A DNA stretch of 64,000 nt from Synechococcales cyanobacterium GL140_1_metabinner_5_sub (GTDB taxonomy: Bacteria; Cyanobacteriota; Cyanobacteriia; Cyanobacteriales; Chamaesiphonaceae). The stretch is taken from positions 1-64,000 of the forward strand of contig JANYHM010000076.1 in assembly GCA_025359065.1 (NCBI GenBank), given 5' to 3'. Shown one piece after another: positions 16,901 through 25,416 of the stretch. The notes beneath the pieces were generated by a model. That model had not been told where the DNA came from. It searched no databases and worked only from the letters and a program-made list of their open reading frames with translations. The first letter of the stretch is position 1. Every line of letters starts with the position of its first letter. Made by a program: the position numbers and the translations under genes.

Positions 16901-17977
16901 ATGTCCCCGCAAAAAACAAAATTCCCAATAAACATGGAAAAAATGGGAAAATCTGCAACCTATCAAACTAGCTTAGGGGCAGCATTTTTGGGCGACTCTC
17001 TGCAACTTTTAGAAAAAATCCCTGACAATAGTATTAACTTAGTCTTTACCAGTCCTCCATTTGCGCTGCAACGAGAGAAGGAATATGGCAATCAAGAACA
17101 AAGTAATTACGTTGAATGGCTGGCACAATTCGCCAAAATTGTCTATCGAAAGTTAAAAGATGATGGGAGTTTTGTACTAGATATCGGAGGAGCGTATGAA
17201 AAGGGTAAACCTGTTAGGAGTCTGTATAATTTCCGAGTTCCTATCTATTTTTGTGATGAAATTGGATTTTTCTTAGCTGAAGATTTTTACTGGTTTAACC
17301 CATCAAAGTTACCTAGCCCAATTGAATGGGTGAATAAAAGAAAAATTAGAGCAAAGGATTCTGTGAATACTGTCTGGTGGTTTAGTAAGACGGAGTTTCC
17401 TAAGTCAGATGTGACCAAAGTTTTAACTGAATATAGTGCCAGGATGAAAAAGTTGCTAGAAGATCCTGAGAAATTCTATGATGCAAAAAAGCGCCCATCT
17501 GGACACGATATCAGTAAAGCATTTGCAAAAGATAATGGCGGAGCAATTCCTTCTAACCTTTTACAGATACCAAATACCGATTCAAACGGCCAGTATTTGC
17601 GAGGCTGTAAAAGTTTGGAACTGAAAGCACATCCAGCTCGTTTTCCTAGCAAGCTGCCAGAATTTTTTATCCGTTTTTTAACAGAACCAGGAGATCTGGT
17701 TGTTGATATTTTTGCTGGTTCTAACACTACCGGATTTGTAGCTGAGGCTGAAGGTCGCCACTGGTTAGCCTTTGAAAACGAATTACAATATCTAGCAACA
17801 TCTTCTTTTCGTTTTATGGACGAAGATTCTTCTGATAGTAATTTAAATATCGCTTATCAAAAAATCATGATGCAAGAGTCAATTGAGCTGCTCCCAAATA
17901 TTCGACAGTTAACATTACTTGAGCAAGCTAGCGTATATCAAGCTTCAGGACAAAGCTCCAAAAAAAGGGAAATCTAA
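16901..17977 (+). CDS. DNA methyltransferase, PvuII-type (beta-class, N4-cytosine)
   Basis: This 358-residue enzyme would methylate the site cut by the adjacent endonuclease. The catalytic motif IV TSPPFALQ lies near residue 52 and the AdoMet-binding motif I DIFAGSNTTG near residue 268, the permuted order of beta-class enzymes. TSPP is the signature of N4-cytosine methylation. Long stretches match M.PvuII from memory (EDFYWFNPSKLPSPIEWVNK, NTVWWFSKTE, KAHPARFPSKLPEFFIR). The ATG at 16901 has GGAG 10 bases upstream. An internal ATG at 16934 or 16946 would still leave the motifs intact. Confidence 0.92.
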   Translation: MSPQKTKFPINMEKMGKSATYQTSLGAAFLGDSLQLLEKIPDNSINLVFTSPPFALQREKEYGNQEQSNYVEWLAQFAKIVYRKLKDDGSFVLDIGGAYEKGKPVRSLYNFRVPIYFCDEIGFFLAEDFYWFNPSKLPSPIEWVNKRKIRAKDSVNTVWWFSKTEFPKSDVTKVLTEYSARMKKLLEDPEKFYDAKKRPSGHDISKAFAKDNGGAIPSNLLQIPNTDSNGQYLRGCKSLELKAHPARFPSKLPEFFIRFLTEPGDLVVDIFAGSNTTGFVAEAEGRHWLAFENELQYLATSSFRFMDEDSSDSNLNIAYQKIMMQESIELLPNIRQLTLLEQASVYQASGQSSKKREI

Positions 17978-17981
17978 AATC

Positions 17982-18860
17982 TTAGTCATCTTTGGGGGTA
18001 ATGAAGTCAGTGAGTGACTTTTTCCAGGTATTTAATCGATCAGCAGGTTCTTTATTTTCCTTTGTACCCGATCGACGATTTTCCCTCGGTTCATCATCAT
18101 CTTCACGATGATTTTGGCCTTTGACTCTATCAATCAACATCGCCGCCTGTTGCTTCGCCGTATTACCAATTCCACTGATTCGGGACTCAATGCCACTAGT
18201 GATTGCACTCATGCGATCATTAATCATTCGTCCCACAATTCTTTCTACCTCAGCCTCCGTCATGCCACTATAAGCCACCAAACTACTTTCAGTCTGTGGA
18301 GCTGTGGGAATCGGAGAACGAGTAGATTGATTAGCCAAAACAGAAGCCCCCATTTTACCCACATCCATCAGCTTCCAAGTCAACGGCACCGTCGGCAACA
18401 TTTTTACTAAAGCCGGTTGTAGTAGGTTGAAACTAGCTGCATCGTATTCTTTGGGCAAATCGAAACACAGATTTATGGAGCTGGTGCGATCGAACGGTAT
18501 TTTCTTTAAAGGATTCGGCACCAGCCAAGCATTATCGGGAGCAGCAGCCAAAGGTAATAGCCAATAGTTGCCTCGGGTCATCCGCTCAAAAGTCACTGGA
18601 CTATCGGCATGGTCATAGCTGGTGGCCGTGATGGTGACATCGATCGCATAAGCACTAAACAAATTTGGTACATCGTTGTAGATGGCAATAAACTTCTCAA
18701 CAGGAATGCTCAACCGCTCTACTTCGGCCATTACTGCCGGATCAAAGACTTCCTTGGTGCGCTGCAAATTCACCGGTAGCTCACCGCGCTGGAGAGATTC
18801 GATGAGTCGATCGAGATGTGCCTCGATTTCTTGAAGGTGCTGGGCGTTGTTGTTTGGCAT
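17982..18860 (-). CDS. Hypothetical protein with disordered, charged C-terminus
   Basis: This is a 292-residue protein from the ATG at 18860, which is preceded by GAGGG. The frame is open further upstream, but that part belongs to a different protein remnant. The N-terminus has a helical stretch (LQEIEAHLDRLIESLQRGELP), then a mixed region of about 140 residues. A central helix (MTEAEVERIVGRMIND) and a Lys/Glu/Arg-rich tail follow. No catalytic motif, signal peptide or membrane segment is apparent. It is convergent with the PvuII-like methyltransferase gene, with a 4-base gap. Confidence 0.65.
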   Translation of the reverse strand: MPNNNAQHLQEIEAHLDRLIESLQRGELPVNLQRTKEVFDPAVMAEVERLSIPVEKFIAIYNDVPNLFSAYAIDVTITATSYDHADSPVTFERMTRGNYWLLPLAAAPDNAWLVPNPLKKIPFDRTSSINLCFDLPKEYDAASFNLLQPALVKMLPTVPLTWKLMDVGKMGASVLANQSTRSPIPTAPQTESSLVAYSGMTEAEVERIVGRMINDRMSAITSGIESRISGIGNTAKQQAAMLIDRVKGQNHREDDDEPRENRRSGTKENKEPADRLNTWKKSLTDFITPKDD

Positions 18861-19046
18861 ATTCCCTCGGTGTTGACCAATTCTGATCATTCTACCTAAA
18901 AAGCCACATTCACAAAGGCTTCGTCGATCGAGAGTCATTTCATAGATCTGACCTTTCACATACTCGTGGCGAAATTCTTGTTGGCCTTCCCAATCTAAAT
19001 ATTCTGCCGGGGTCAATTGTGAATAATCATCTGTAACAGCTATCAT
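18861..19046 (-). pseudogene. Remnant of a Uma2 (DUF820) gene fused in frame upstream
   Basis: The frame upstream of the hypothetical gene starts MIAVTDDYSQLTPAEYLDWE and continues with FRHEYVKGQIYEMT. That is the conserved start of Uma2-type PD-(D/E)XK proteins (LTxEEYLxWE, then HEYxxGxIYxM). After about 37 residues the similarity ends and unrelated residues follow. The catalytic core of the family is absent, so this is a truncated remnant whose frame happens to run into the next gene. An intact Uma2 gene lies at 43293-43850. Confidence 0.65.
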
Positions 19047-19227
19047 GACCTTATCCCCGGATATTTACAGAAATGGAAAAATCTCTCCTCGTAAGCCTTT
19101 TTGCAAAAAGGGGTGGTGGGGTGCCAAGCTATTTGTGAGTGAGGGAATCTGAAGAATTTTGAAGACCCTTGGCGGCTCCGAGGGAGCTATGTCAACTTAA
19201 GTAAACCATCGTTTTAGGATGCTGACC

Positions 19228-20916
19228 ATGGATGAGCAAAGACAGCAGGCTTATATGGAGCTAGTTCAGGTGTTGTTACAGTGTGAGCAGGGTCAAGAAG
19301 AGGCGATGTTGGCGGCTCAGCCGGAACTAGTGGATGAGGGCTTGGTGCTGACAGCTTTGGCTTTTGCCCAGATGGTGGGTAAGCAGCAGGAAGAGGGGGC
19401 ACAGGTAGCGGCACAGTGGCTGATGGACTTTGCAGCGGATTTAGCTGAAAAATTGGGGATGTCGTTACCGTTGGTAGATGACGAGACGGAGGAAATGGGT
19501 CAAGAGGACTTAGACTTTCTGAATTTGCTGATGAAAGCCGAGATGGAAGATGTGCAGCAAGTGCCCCAGCTATTTGCTCAAAATCTTCAACGATTGCAGC
19601 CCAGTTTGGGAAGAATGATGATATGGCTAGTGGAACAAGGGTTAAAGCAGGGCGACTCAAAAACTGCAGAAGCTTGTGCAAGATTGATCGGGAATATCGT
19701 TATCAAGTTATCAGAGTTTCAATTGGGGAATCGTAGTCAGAACATAGAAATTGTGCTGGCAGGTTATGCAGCGGTGTTGATGGTATACACACAAGGAAAT
19801 AGCCCGGAAATTTGGGCTACCACTCAAAATAACATTGCTATTGCCTATAGCAACAGGATCAAAGGAGACATAGCAGAGAATCTGGAAAAAGCGATTACAG
19901 GGTATGAGGCAGCGTTGAAAGTAAGAACCCGAAAAGATTTTCCCATTCAATGGGCTAATACTCAAAATAACATGGCAAGTGCCTATAGCAACAGGATCAA
20001 AGGAGACGTAGCAGAGAATCTAGAAAAAGCGATCACAGGGTATGAGGCAGCGTTAAAAGTCCATACCCAAGAGGATCTCCCCATCGACTGGGCAGGCACT
20101 CAAAATAACATGGCCAATGTCTACGTTAACCGGATCAAAGGAGACAGAGCAGAGAATCTGGAAAAAGCGATCGCAGGGTACGATGCAGTGTTGAAAGTAT
20201 ATACCCGAGAGGATTTTCCCATTCAATGGGCAAGCACTCAAAATAACATGGCCAATGCTTATAGTGATCGTATCAAAGGAGACGAAACCGAGAACCTGAA
20301 AAAAGCGATTACAGGATATGATGAAGTGTTGAATGTAAGAACTCGAAAGGATTTCCCCATTCAATGGGCTATGACCCAGAGGGGCTATGCTAGTCTGTAT
20401 GAACAATTAGGACAGCCAGAGTTGTCACTGCGACATTACCATGATGCCCTAGAAGTGTTTACTGCCAATGAATTTCCGCGTGACTGGGCTATAATTCAAC
20501 TTGGCATAGCTCGCATTGCGATCAAGCATCAAGGCGACTATACCGTTGCTGTAAAAACCCTGGAAATATCTATTAGCCACTTACTAGCTCGCCGCAGCGA
20601 TATGACCTTGCTTGCTGAAACTATCTTCGAGTTAGCTCGCTCTCTACACTACATTGGTCAACTTGACGAAGCCAGAACGCATTTTAGAGATTGTATTCGA
20701 CTGTATAAAAGGTTAGATTCTCCTTTGCAAGAAGCTGCTGTCACTGCGGCTCTTGGCAACCTAGAAATGCAAATGGGCTACATTACAGATGCTCAAAAGC
20801 ATCTACAATCAGCTCTAGCTTATTATCAACGTGCCGATGATGATAAGGCCGGTGATCGCATCGCTTCCATCCAAAACTTACTTCAGCACCTACCCACCCC
20901 AGAGTCGATCGCATGA
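19228..20916 (+). CDS. TPR-repeat protein with four near-identical 46-residue repeats
   Basis: This is a soluble protein of 562 residues. The ATG at 19228 has AGGA about 9 bases upstream and is preferred over the ATG at 19219. Residues about 1-150 are acidic and helical. The middle contains four 46-residue repeats of the form NRIKGD-ENLEKAI-GY---L-V-T--DFPI-WA-TQNNMA, a cyanobacterial TPR variant. Less regular TPR helices follow to the end. It overlaps the next gene by 4 bases (ATGA), so a shared transcript and translational coupling with the P-loop NTPase are very likely. A scaffold or sensor role for the NTPase is an inference. Confidence 0.8.
   Translation: MDEQRQQAYMELVQVLLQCEQGQEEAMLAAQPELVDEGLVLTALAFAQMVGKQQEEGAQVAAQWLMDFAADLAEKLGMSLPLVDDETEEMGQEDLDFLNLLMKAEMEDVQQVPQLFAQNLQRLQPSLGRMMIWLVEQGLKQGDSKTAEACARLIGNIVIKLSEFQLGNRSQNIEIVLAGYAAVLMVYTQGNSPEIWATTQNNIAIAYSNRIKGDIAENLEKAITGYEAALKVRTRKDFPIQWANTQNNMASAYSNRIKGDVAENLEKAITGYEAALKVHTQEDLPIDWAGTQNNMANVYVNRIKGDRAENLEKAIAGYDAVLKVYTREDFPIQWASTQNNMANAYSDRIKGDETENLKKAITGYDEVLNVRTRKDFPIQWAMTQRGYASLYEQLGQPELSLRHYHDALEVFTANEFPRDWAIIQLGIARIAIKHQGDYTVAVKTLEISISHLLARRSDMTLLAETIFELARSLHYIGQLDEARTHFRDCIRLYKRLDSPLQEAAVTAALGNLEMQMGYITDAQKHLQSALAYYQRADDDKAGDRIASIQNLLQHLPTPESIA
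19844..20395 (+). repeat. Four 138-bp in-frame tandem repeats inside the TPR gene
   Basis: The anchor AGGATCAAAGGAGAC-like sequence recurs every 138 bases (about 19853, 19991, 20129 and 20267). Units are highly similar at DNA level, including AATCTGGAAAAAGCGAT. Such homogeneity suggests recent amplification or gene conversion, and unit number may vary between strains. Confidence 0.85.
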
Positions 20917-22148
20917 CATCCATACTAAAGAAACGCCAAGCATTCTTTAAAAGCTGTGGCTTGCGTGAAAACCCCTTTCGTACTGTACCTCCGGACGACT
21001 TCACCCAAGTAGCTAAAATCTTTCATGGTCGCCAAGAAATACTAGAAAAAGCCATTCTTAACCTCTACGAAGGCCGCAATATTATGGTTCGCGGTGGCTG
21101 GGGCATCGGTAAAACTGCCCTCATTAAAACTATGCTGGTACAGCTTCAGCAAGAAGTTGCCGAACTACAAGAAGAAATGCTGATTATATACATCGGCGGC
21201 ATTCCAGAAATGACTATTGCCACTTTCTATCGCACCCTGCTGTTAGGCATTACCCAACAACTTGCTGGTAACAGCACAGAAGCTAAAGCGATCGCCGACA
21301 GCTTAGGTGGTAGTAACATACAAGCCAATCGCAACAAACTAGAAGGCGGTGTAAATTTGTTTGTGATGACAGCCAAAGTCTCTCGCGAAGCAAATACTAT
21401 CGATTTGAAAGATAGCGCTGTCTATCAGCAGCTCCTATTCTGGCTCGACCAAGCCACCGAATCATATAGCCGAGTTGTGATTGCGATCGATGATTTAGAT
21501 AAAAGAGACTATCCGATCGTCCAACAAATCCTAGAAAATAGCCTCGATCTCTTTCGTCAAGGCTCCAAAAGAGCCTTCATCATGACCGGTCGTCGCCTCA
21601 CTGATATCCAAGATGCCACCACCCGTTCCCTCGGCATCTTCAGCGAAGACCTGCTGCTAGAACCCATGTCTAATGACGACCTGCGCCAAATTGCCATCAA
21701 CCACCTCAACTCTGCTCGCAACGATCCCAGCCCAGGCTGCCACCCTTTTACTGATGCAGTTCTTGATCGCATTGTGGAATACGCCCAAGGCATCCCCCGC
21801 CAACTCAATATTATCTGCGATAAACTTCTATCTGCCGCCATCCAACAAGAATATTTCACAATCGATGAGCCAGCCCTCCAAGCCCTCTGGCCTAACATCC
21901 AAGAACAAATCGTCCAACAGCTTACCCCCCAACTCCGCCACCTGCTTTACAACATCTACCAACTAGGTGGCATTGACGAAGATCTGTCTAACAACGACCT
22001 CGATCAACTAGGAGCCATAACCTTTAACGAACTTCTCCCTTCCCTCAACGACCTCCAAAGCCTAGACCTCCTCGTCCCAAAGACAAGCAATCAAAAAACA
22101 CGATTACTCCCCTCCAAAATCGTCCCATCACCGCCCCCAGCGCAGTAA
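20913..22148 (+). CDS. P-loop NTPase (AAA/STAND-like) paired with the TPR protein
   Basis: This is a 411-residue soluble ATPase. After an N-terminal FRTVPPDDF segment, the P-loop GGWGIGKTAL lies near residue 65 and Walker B VVIAIDDLDK near residue 192, followed by an arginine-rich sensor region (FIMTGRRLTD). A DnaA/Orc-like lid (HPFTDAVLDRIVEYAQGIPRQLNIICDKLL) and a possible winged helix at the C-terminus follow. The overall plan resembles ExeA/Orc-like or STAND NTPases. The gene overlaps the TPR gene upstream by 4 bases and the convergent desulfurase gene by 21 bases at its 3' end. Its function is unknown; a switch controlled by the TPR partner is plausible. Confidence 0.75.
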   Translation: MTSILKKRQAFFKSCGLRENPFRTVPPDDFTQVAKIFHGRQEILEKAILNLYEGRNIMVRGGWGIGKTALIKTMLVQLQQEVAELQEEMLIIYIGGIPEMTIATFYRTLLLGITQQLAGNSTEAKAIADSLGGSNIQANRNKLEGGVNLFVMTAKVSREANTIDLKDSAVYQQLLFWLDQATESYSRVVIAIDDLDKRDYPIVQQILENSLDLFRQGSKRAFIMTGRRLTDIQDATTRSLGIFSEDLLLEPMSNDDLRQIAINHLNSARNDPSPGCHPFTDAVLDRIVEYAQGIPRQLNIICDKLLSAAIQQEYFTIDEPALQALWPNIQEQIVQQLTPQLRHLLYNIYQLGGIDEDLSNNDLDQLGAITFNELLPSLNDLQSLDLLVPKTSNQKTRLLPSKIVPSPPPAQ

Positions 22149-23264
22149 CCTGACGGCCTTGATTGTTGCCTCCGCCACTTGATCGATCTGTACTTGCGTA
22201 GTTCCCCGTCCCAAACCAAAACGCAAATTAGCCTCAGTTTTACTCCGCCCCAAAGCCGCTAACACATGGGATGGCTGACCACTGGCACAAGCTGAACCAG
22301 AAGACAGCGCCACTAAAGGTTGCAGCGCCAGCAACAAGCCACTGGTCTGCACCCCGGCAAAACTAACATTTAGGTTATGAGGCAACCGCTGCTGCAAATC
22401 ACCATTGAGCTGCACATCGGATAATTCTTGCAGATGCTGCCACAAAGAATTTCGCAAAGTTCTCAATCGCAAAGATTCCTGAACACGCATCGCCATCCCC
22501 AGCTCGATCGCCTCCCCCAAGCCCACAATTAATGGCGTAGCCAAAGTACCCGCTCGCTTTTCTTTTCCGCCCCCAAGCTGCTGAGCAGCCAGAGCCTGCC
22601 CTGATCGCACATACAAAGCCCCAATTCCTTTTGGCCCATAAAGCTTATGAGCCGTCAGCGACAGCAAATCTACCCCACAGTCATCTACATTCATAGGTTC
22701 ATAGCCGATCGCCTGTACCGCATCGGTATGAAAAGGAATGCGATGTTGCCGACAAATTTGCCCAATCTCTGCCAGCGGCTGAATCACCCCAATCTCATTA
22801 TTCGCCGCCATCACCGACACCAAAATCGTATCCGGGCGAATCGCCGCAGCCAAATCTGCGATCATCATCAAACCCCGATCATCCACCGGCAAATAGGTCA
22901 CACTAAAGCCCAGCTTTTCCAAATAACCACAGGGCGCTAATACAGCCGAATGTTCAGTTCTCACAGTGATAATGTGCCGACCTCGCTGTAAGCTAGCTTC
23001 AGCGACTCCCTTGATCGCCAAATTATTTGATTCAGTCGCACCACTGGTAAAAATTATCTCCTCTGGTCGGGTTCCGATCGCCAATGCAACTTGTGCCCTA
23101 GCTCGATCAATCGCCGCCATTGCCGTCCAACCATAAAAATGATTGCTGGCCGGATTTCCGAAATATTCCGTGAAAAAAGGAACCATGGCTGCTAGCACCC
23201 GCTCATCCACAGGAGTAGTAGCTTGGTGATCTAAATAAATAGGTTTGTGCTTAAATATCTCCAT
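22128..23264 (-). CDS. Cysteine desulfurase (NifS/IscS-like), copy 2
   Basis: This is a 378-residue PLP enzyme from the ATG at 23264; a GTG at 23276 is also possible. It has IYLDHQATTPVD, FTSGATESNNLAIKG, VRTEHSAVL, HTDAVQAIGY, the PLP lysine in LTAHKLYGPKGIGALY and the active-site loop GSACASG. It has the same fold as the gene at 10639-11769 but is clearly diverged from it. Its closer match to the standard IscS/NifS patterns suggests that this copy is the general sulfur donor. No iscU or nifU gene is adjacent. Confidence 0.9.
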   Translation of the reverse strand: MEIFKHKPIYLDHQATTPVDERVLAAMVPFFTEYFGNPASNHFYGWTAMAAIDRARAQVALAIGTRPEEIIFTSGATESNNLAIKGVAEASLQRGRHIITVRTEHSAVLAPCGYLEKLGFSVTYLPVDDRGLMMIADLAAAIRPDTILVSVMAANNEIGVIQPLAEIGQICRQHRIPFHTDAVQAIGYEPMNVDDCGVDLLSLTAHKLYGPKGIGALYVRSGQALAAQQLGGGKEKRAGTLATPLIVGLGEAIELGMAMRVQESLRLRTLRNSLWQHLQELSDVQLNGDLQQRLPHNLNVSFAGVQTSGLLLALQPLVALSSGSACASGQPSHVLAALGRSKTEANLRFGLGRGTTQVQIDQVAEATIKAVRLLRWGR

Positions 23265-23319
23265 AGAGCAAATCACAAATGGTTATGTATAATTTTGCAG
23301 CGCCTCAGGGAATAATCCA

Positions 23320-23910
23320 TTGGTGATATTATCAACAATTTTCCTGCGTCTTGGGTTCGCCGCCACTATATTACCCACTGTGCCCCAAATATTGGTGATT
23401 TGGCTGCTGTTATCGGGGTACTGCTCGATCGCCATTCCTACCAGTCTGCATTGGGGCTTAGCTAGCTTGGAAACCATTCAAGTTTGGTATAATCTGCAAC
23501 TCTACGCCTATGGCTTGAGACTGCGGAACAATCGACGTGCCATTATTTTGATGGTGGGCTTGTTGCTGTGGCTATCGATCGAAGAAATTTTGCTGCGAGT
23601 GGCTGTTATCCCTAGCAGGTGGGAACAGATGCCTACTCGGTATTGGTGGTCAATGGTGCTGTTGAGCTGGCTGCTTGCGATTTTAAAATATCCCTGGATA
23701 TATGGACATCTCAATAGTTTGTTCCGCAAGCCCGGTCTGTGGTTTCTGGGTGCTTTGCTAGAACTATGTTGCACCTTAACTTACCTTTTTACCAACTCTC
23801 TGTGGTTGACCTTGTGGTTCCATTGGACGATCGCGGCTCTGTGGCTATTACCGTTTGGTGGTAAGTATTTGCTATGGTGCCATAAAAAAAATCCCCTCAG
23901 AAAATTTTGA
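23320..23910 (+). CDS. CPBP-type (CAAX protease/bacteriocin-processing) membrane protein
   Basis: This 196-residue membrane protein has about five hydrophobic segments. The family motif is present as IEEILLR near residue 88 (the EExxxR glutamate pair), and WFHWTIAALW near residue 168 supplies the histidine motif. The third metal-binding position is not clear, so a full active site cannot be confirmed. CPBP proteins are intramembrane proteases or scaffolds; the target here is unknown. The gene's 3' end forms the hairpin of the terminator for the opposite gene. Confidence 0.65.
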   Translation: MVILSTIFLRLGFAATILPTVPQILVIWLLLSGYCSIAIPTSLHWGLASLETIQVWYNLQLYAYGLRLRNNRRAIILMVGLLLWLSIEEILLRVAVIPSRWEQMPTRYWWSMVLLSWLLAILKYPWIYGHLNSLFRKPGLWFLGALLELCCTLTYLFTNSLWLTLWFHWTIAALWLLPFGGKYLLWCHKKNPLRKF

Positions 23911-23915
23911 AGGGA
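23884..23915 (-). terminator. Rho-independent terminator of the AAA ATPase gene
   Basis: On the minus strand, CCCTTCA and CTGAGGGG pair around an AT-rich loop and are followed by eight Ts (23891-23884). It lies 15 bases beyond the stop codon of the AAA gene. It overlaps the 3' end of the convergent CPBP gene, so the last codons of that gene double as terminator stem. Confidence 0.75.
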
Positions 23916-23929
23916 ATTAAGCAAAAATA

Positions 23930-25120
23930 TTAAACAAACTTATGTGTGAACTCGCAGGTGTAATCTACCCGGCCTTTCCGTAGCAGCGCTGGATCCATTC
24001 GTTCGGTGGTGTTGCAAGTCATGAGCACCGCCAGTTTTTGCTTCATCTGAATGCCATTTTCATCGATCACGCTCTGATACAGTGTGCCGTCCAACAAACT
24101 GAGGATATGCTCGGTTTTGTTATTGTCTTGCGCTGATTCTAGCGATCGATTTTTGGCCAAATTGTCGGCCTCATTAATGATCAGACAGATTTTTTCTAGA
24201 TAGGTGGGCGGTACAAAGTTTTCTACCGCGTCGTGATCCAGAATAAAAATGGTGTAGCCCAATGGCATCATCACTTCCTTGGCAAAAGCTTGTGCCCAGG
24301 CGGTCTTACCCGTACCGGGTTGACCACTGACCAACACCGCAATTTGATCTTGGTCAAACACGGCTTGCTGCACTTCGTCAGTAAACGCTTTGATCTCGGG
24401 GGTAAAAGAATTCAGCGTATACTGGCTATTTACCTGTCCGACTCGGCTTTTATAACCGCTCAAAATAACCGCCAAGTTATAGGTGGCTTTGCTTACTAAC
24501 GGACTGAGGTCGTTAGCATAGAGGTTATACTCGCGCTTGCCCCGCTCGTAGGTTTGAATTTGCAGCCACACATCTTGCTCTTCCCAGTAAGCCGAGACCT
24601 GACCAAGGACTTCTAATCTTTCCCAGGTGGTAAATCGATCAGGCGGATAAAAGAAGTAGCGATCCCAGTAGTACTGCACAATCAAGCTGGGCTTGCCCAG
24701 AATTTCTAGGCTGCGCATGATTGTGATTTCTTCTAGCCGGTTGAGCACATAGTCGATCGGGATACTGTCACGGCTGACCATTTGCACTACCGGAGTGCTT
24801 ACCGACAGGGTTTCTCTGTGGCGATGGTCTGGAGCAGCGGGTTCTGGGGTAATAAAGTTCCAAAACTCATTAACTTCGTAGTGAATATGGTCAGAGAATA
24901 AATTAAAAAAGTTGGCGATCGGCGAATATTCTCGTCTGCCGGTAGCATCGGCAACATCACTAAGCAAGTCTAGGGTTTTTTTAGCGAGGTTAATTGGGTC
25001 GTTCCAGACCACATTCCACAAAAACCCCAGATCTAAATCCCGCGAAAGTGGTCGCCAGCCAGAAGCAAGCAGTCCTTTGTTTTGGGCACCGTCTTTGCCC
25101 TGCCGATAATTATCTGTCAT
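23930..25120 (-). CDS. AAA-family ATPase
   Basis: This is a 396-residue protein. Residues 1-240 have no recognised domain but include aromatic-rich helical stretches. The AAA module starts near 245, with the P-loop SGQPGTGKT (Lys272), a Walker B-like CLIINEADN (Asn where Asp is usual before the Glu) and a sensor-1 region VLMTCNTTERMD. The arginine finger segment LLRKGRVD is followed by a short end. The organisation resembles BCS1/FtsH-like AAA proteins, but the N-domain is different and there is no membrane segment or protease domain. The substrate is unknown. Confidence 0.75.
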   Translation of the reverse strand: MTDNYRQGKDGAQNKGLLASGWRPLSRDLDLGFLWNVVWNDPINLAKKTLDLLSDVADATGRREYSPIANFFNLFSDHIHYEVNEFWNFITPEPAAPDHRHRETLSVSTPVVQMVSRDSIPIDYVLNRLEEITIMRSLEILGKPSLIVQYYWDRYFFYPPDRFTTWERLEVLGQVSAYWEEQDVWLQIQTYERGKREYNLYANDLSPLVSKATYNLAVILSGYKSRVGQVNSQYTLNSFTPEIKAFTDEVQQAVFDQDQIAVLVSGQPGTGKTAWAQAFAKEVMMPLGYTIFILDHDAVENFVPPTYLEKICLIINEADNLAKNRSLESAQDNNKTEHILSLLDGTLYQSVIDENGIQMKQKLAVLMTCNTTERMDPALLRKGRVDYTCEFTHKFV

Positions 25121-25163
25121 GAGATATGGGGTTGGGTTTTGGTGATTGCTGTCTCTTGAATAT

Positions 25164-25416
25164 TTAGACTGATGTATCGCCAGCCAAGATCCGCCTCCCA
25201 GCTACAGTTATCCGTCCCTCAGACAGGGGTTTACCGTAAAGAAGGTGCACGTCTATGCTAAACGATCCCTACGAGGGTTGTAGGGTGATCAAAAAGGGGC
25301 AATTGGAAGAAAGTCTGTATTTTTAGCCAGATGTTTGGCTCGATCGCGCATCATGTAGGCAGTATGCTTCTACCCAAATCTAAAGAATCGAGTAAAGATT
25401 ATGAACTTACCAGACC
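25164..25416. repeat. Segmental duplication, copy A
   Basis: This 253-bp block matches 28637-28887 (copy B) with about a dozen substitutions and one 2-bp indel. It starts at TTAGACTGATGTATC in both copies and ends after CCAGACC. It spans a small soluble ORF (frameshifted here) and the beginning of a single-pass membrane peptide gene (intact here). Confidence 0.9.
25172..25326 (+). pseudogene. Frameshifted copy of the 50-residue small ORF
   Basis: The ORF starts MYRQPRSASQLQLSV like the intact copy at 28645-28797. Two extra bases (TA inside CTATGCTAAACG) shift the frame and produce a stop after residue 29. The remaining codons (DPYEGCRVIKKGQLEESLYF) are still preserved out of frame, so the damage is recent. 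Restart from an internal ATG (25255) could give a 23-residue peptide. Confidence 0.6.

Noticed and set aside
19091-19115. Palindrome CCTTTTTGCAAAAAGG upstream of the TPR gene considered as a terminator
   Set aside because: There is no loop and no following T-run, and it lies between divergent genes, so only a weak operator-like site could be argued.
19853-20380. 138-bp tandem repeats considered as a CRISPR-like array
   Set aside because: Units are contiguous, in frame and protein-coding; there are no spacers.
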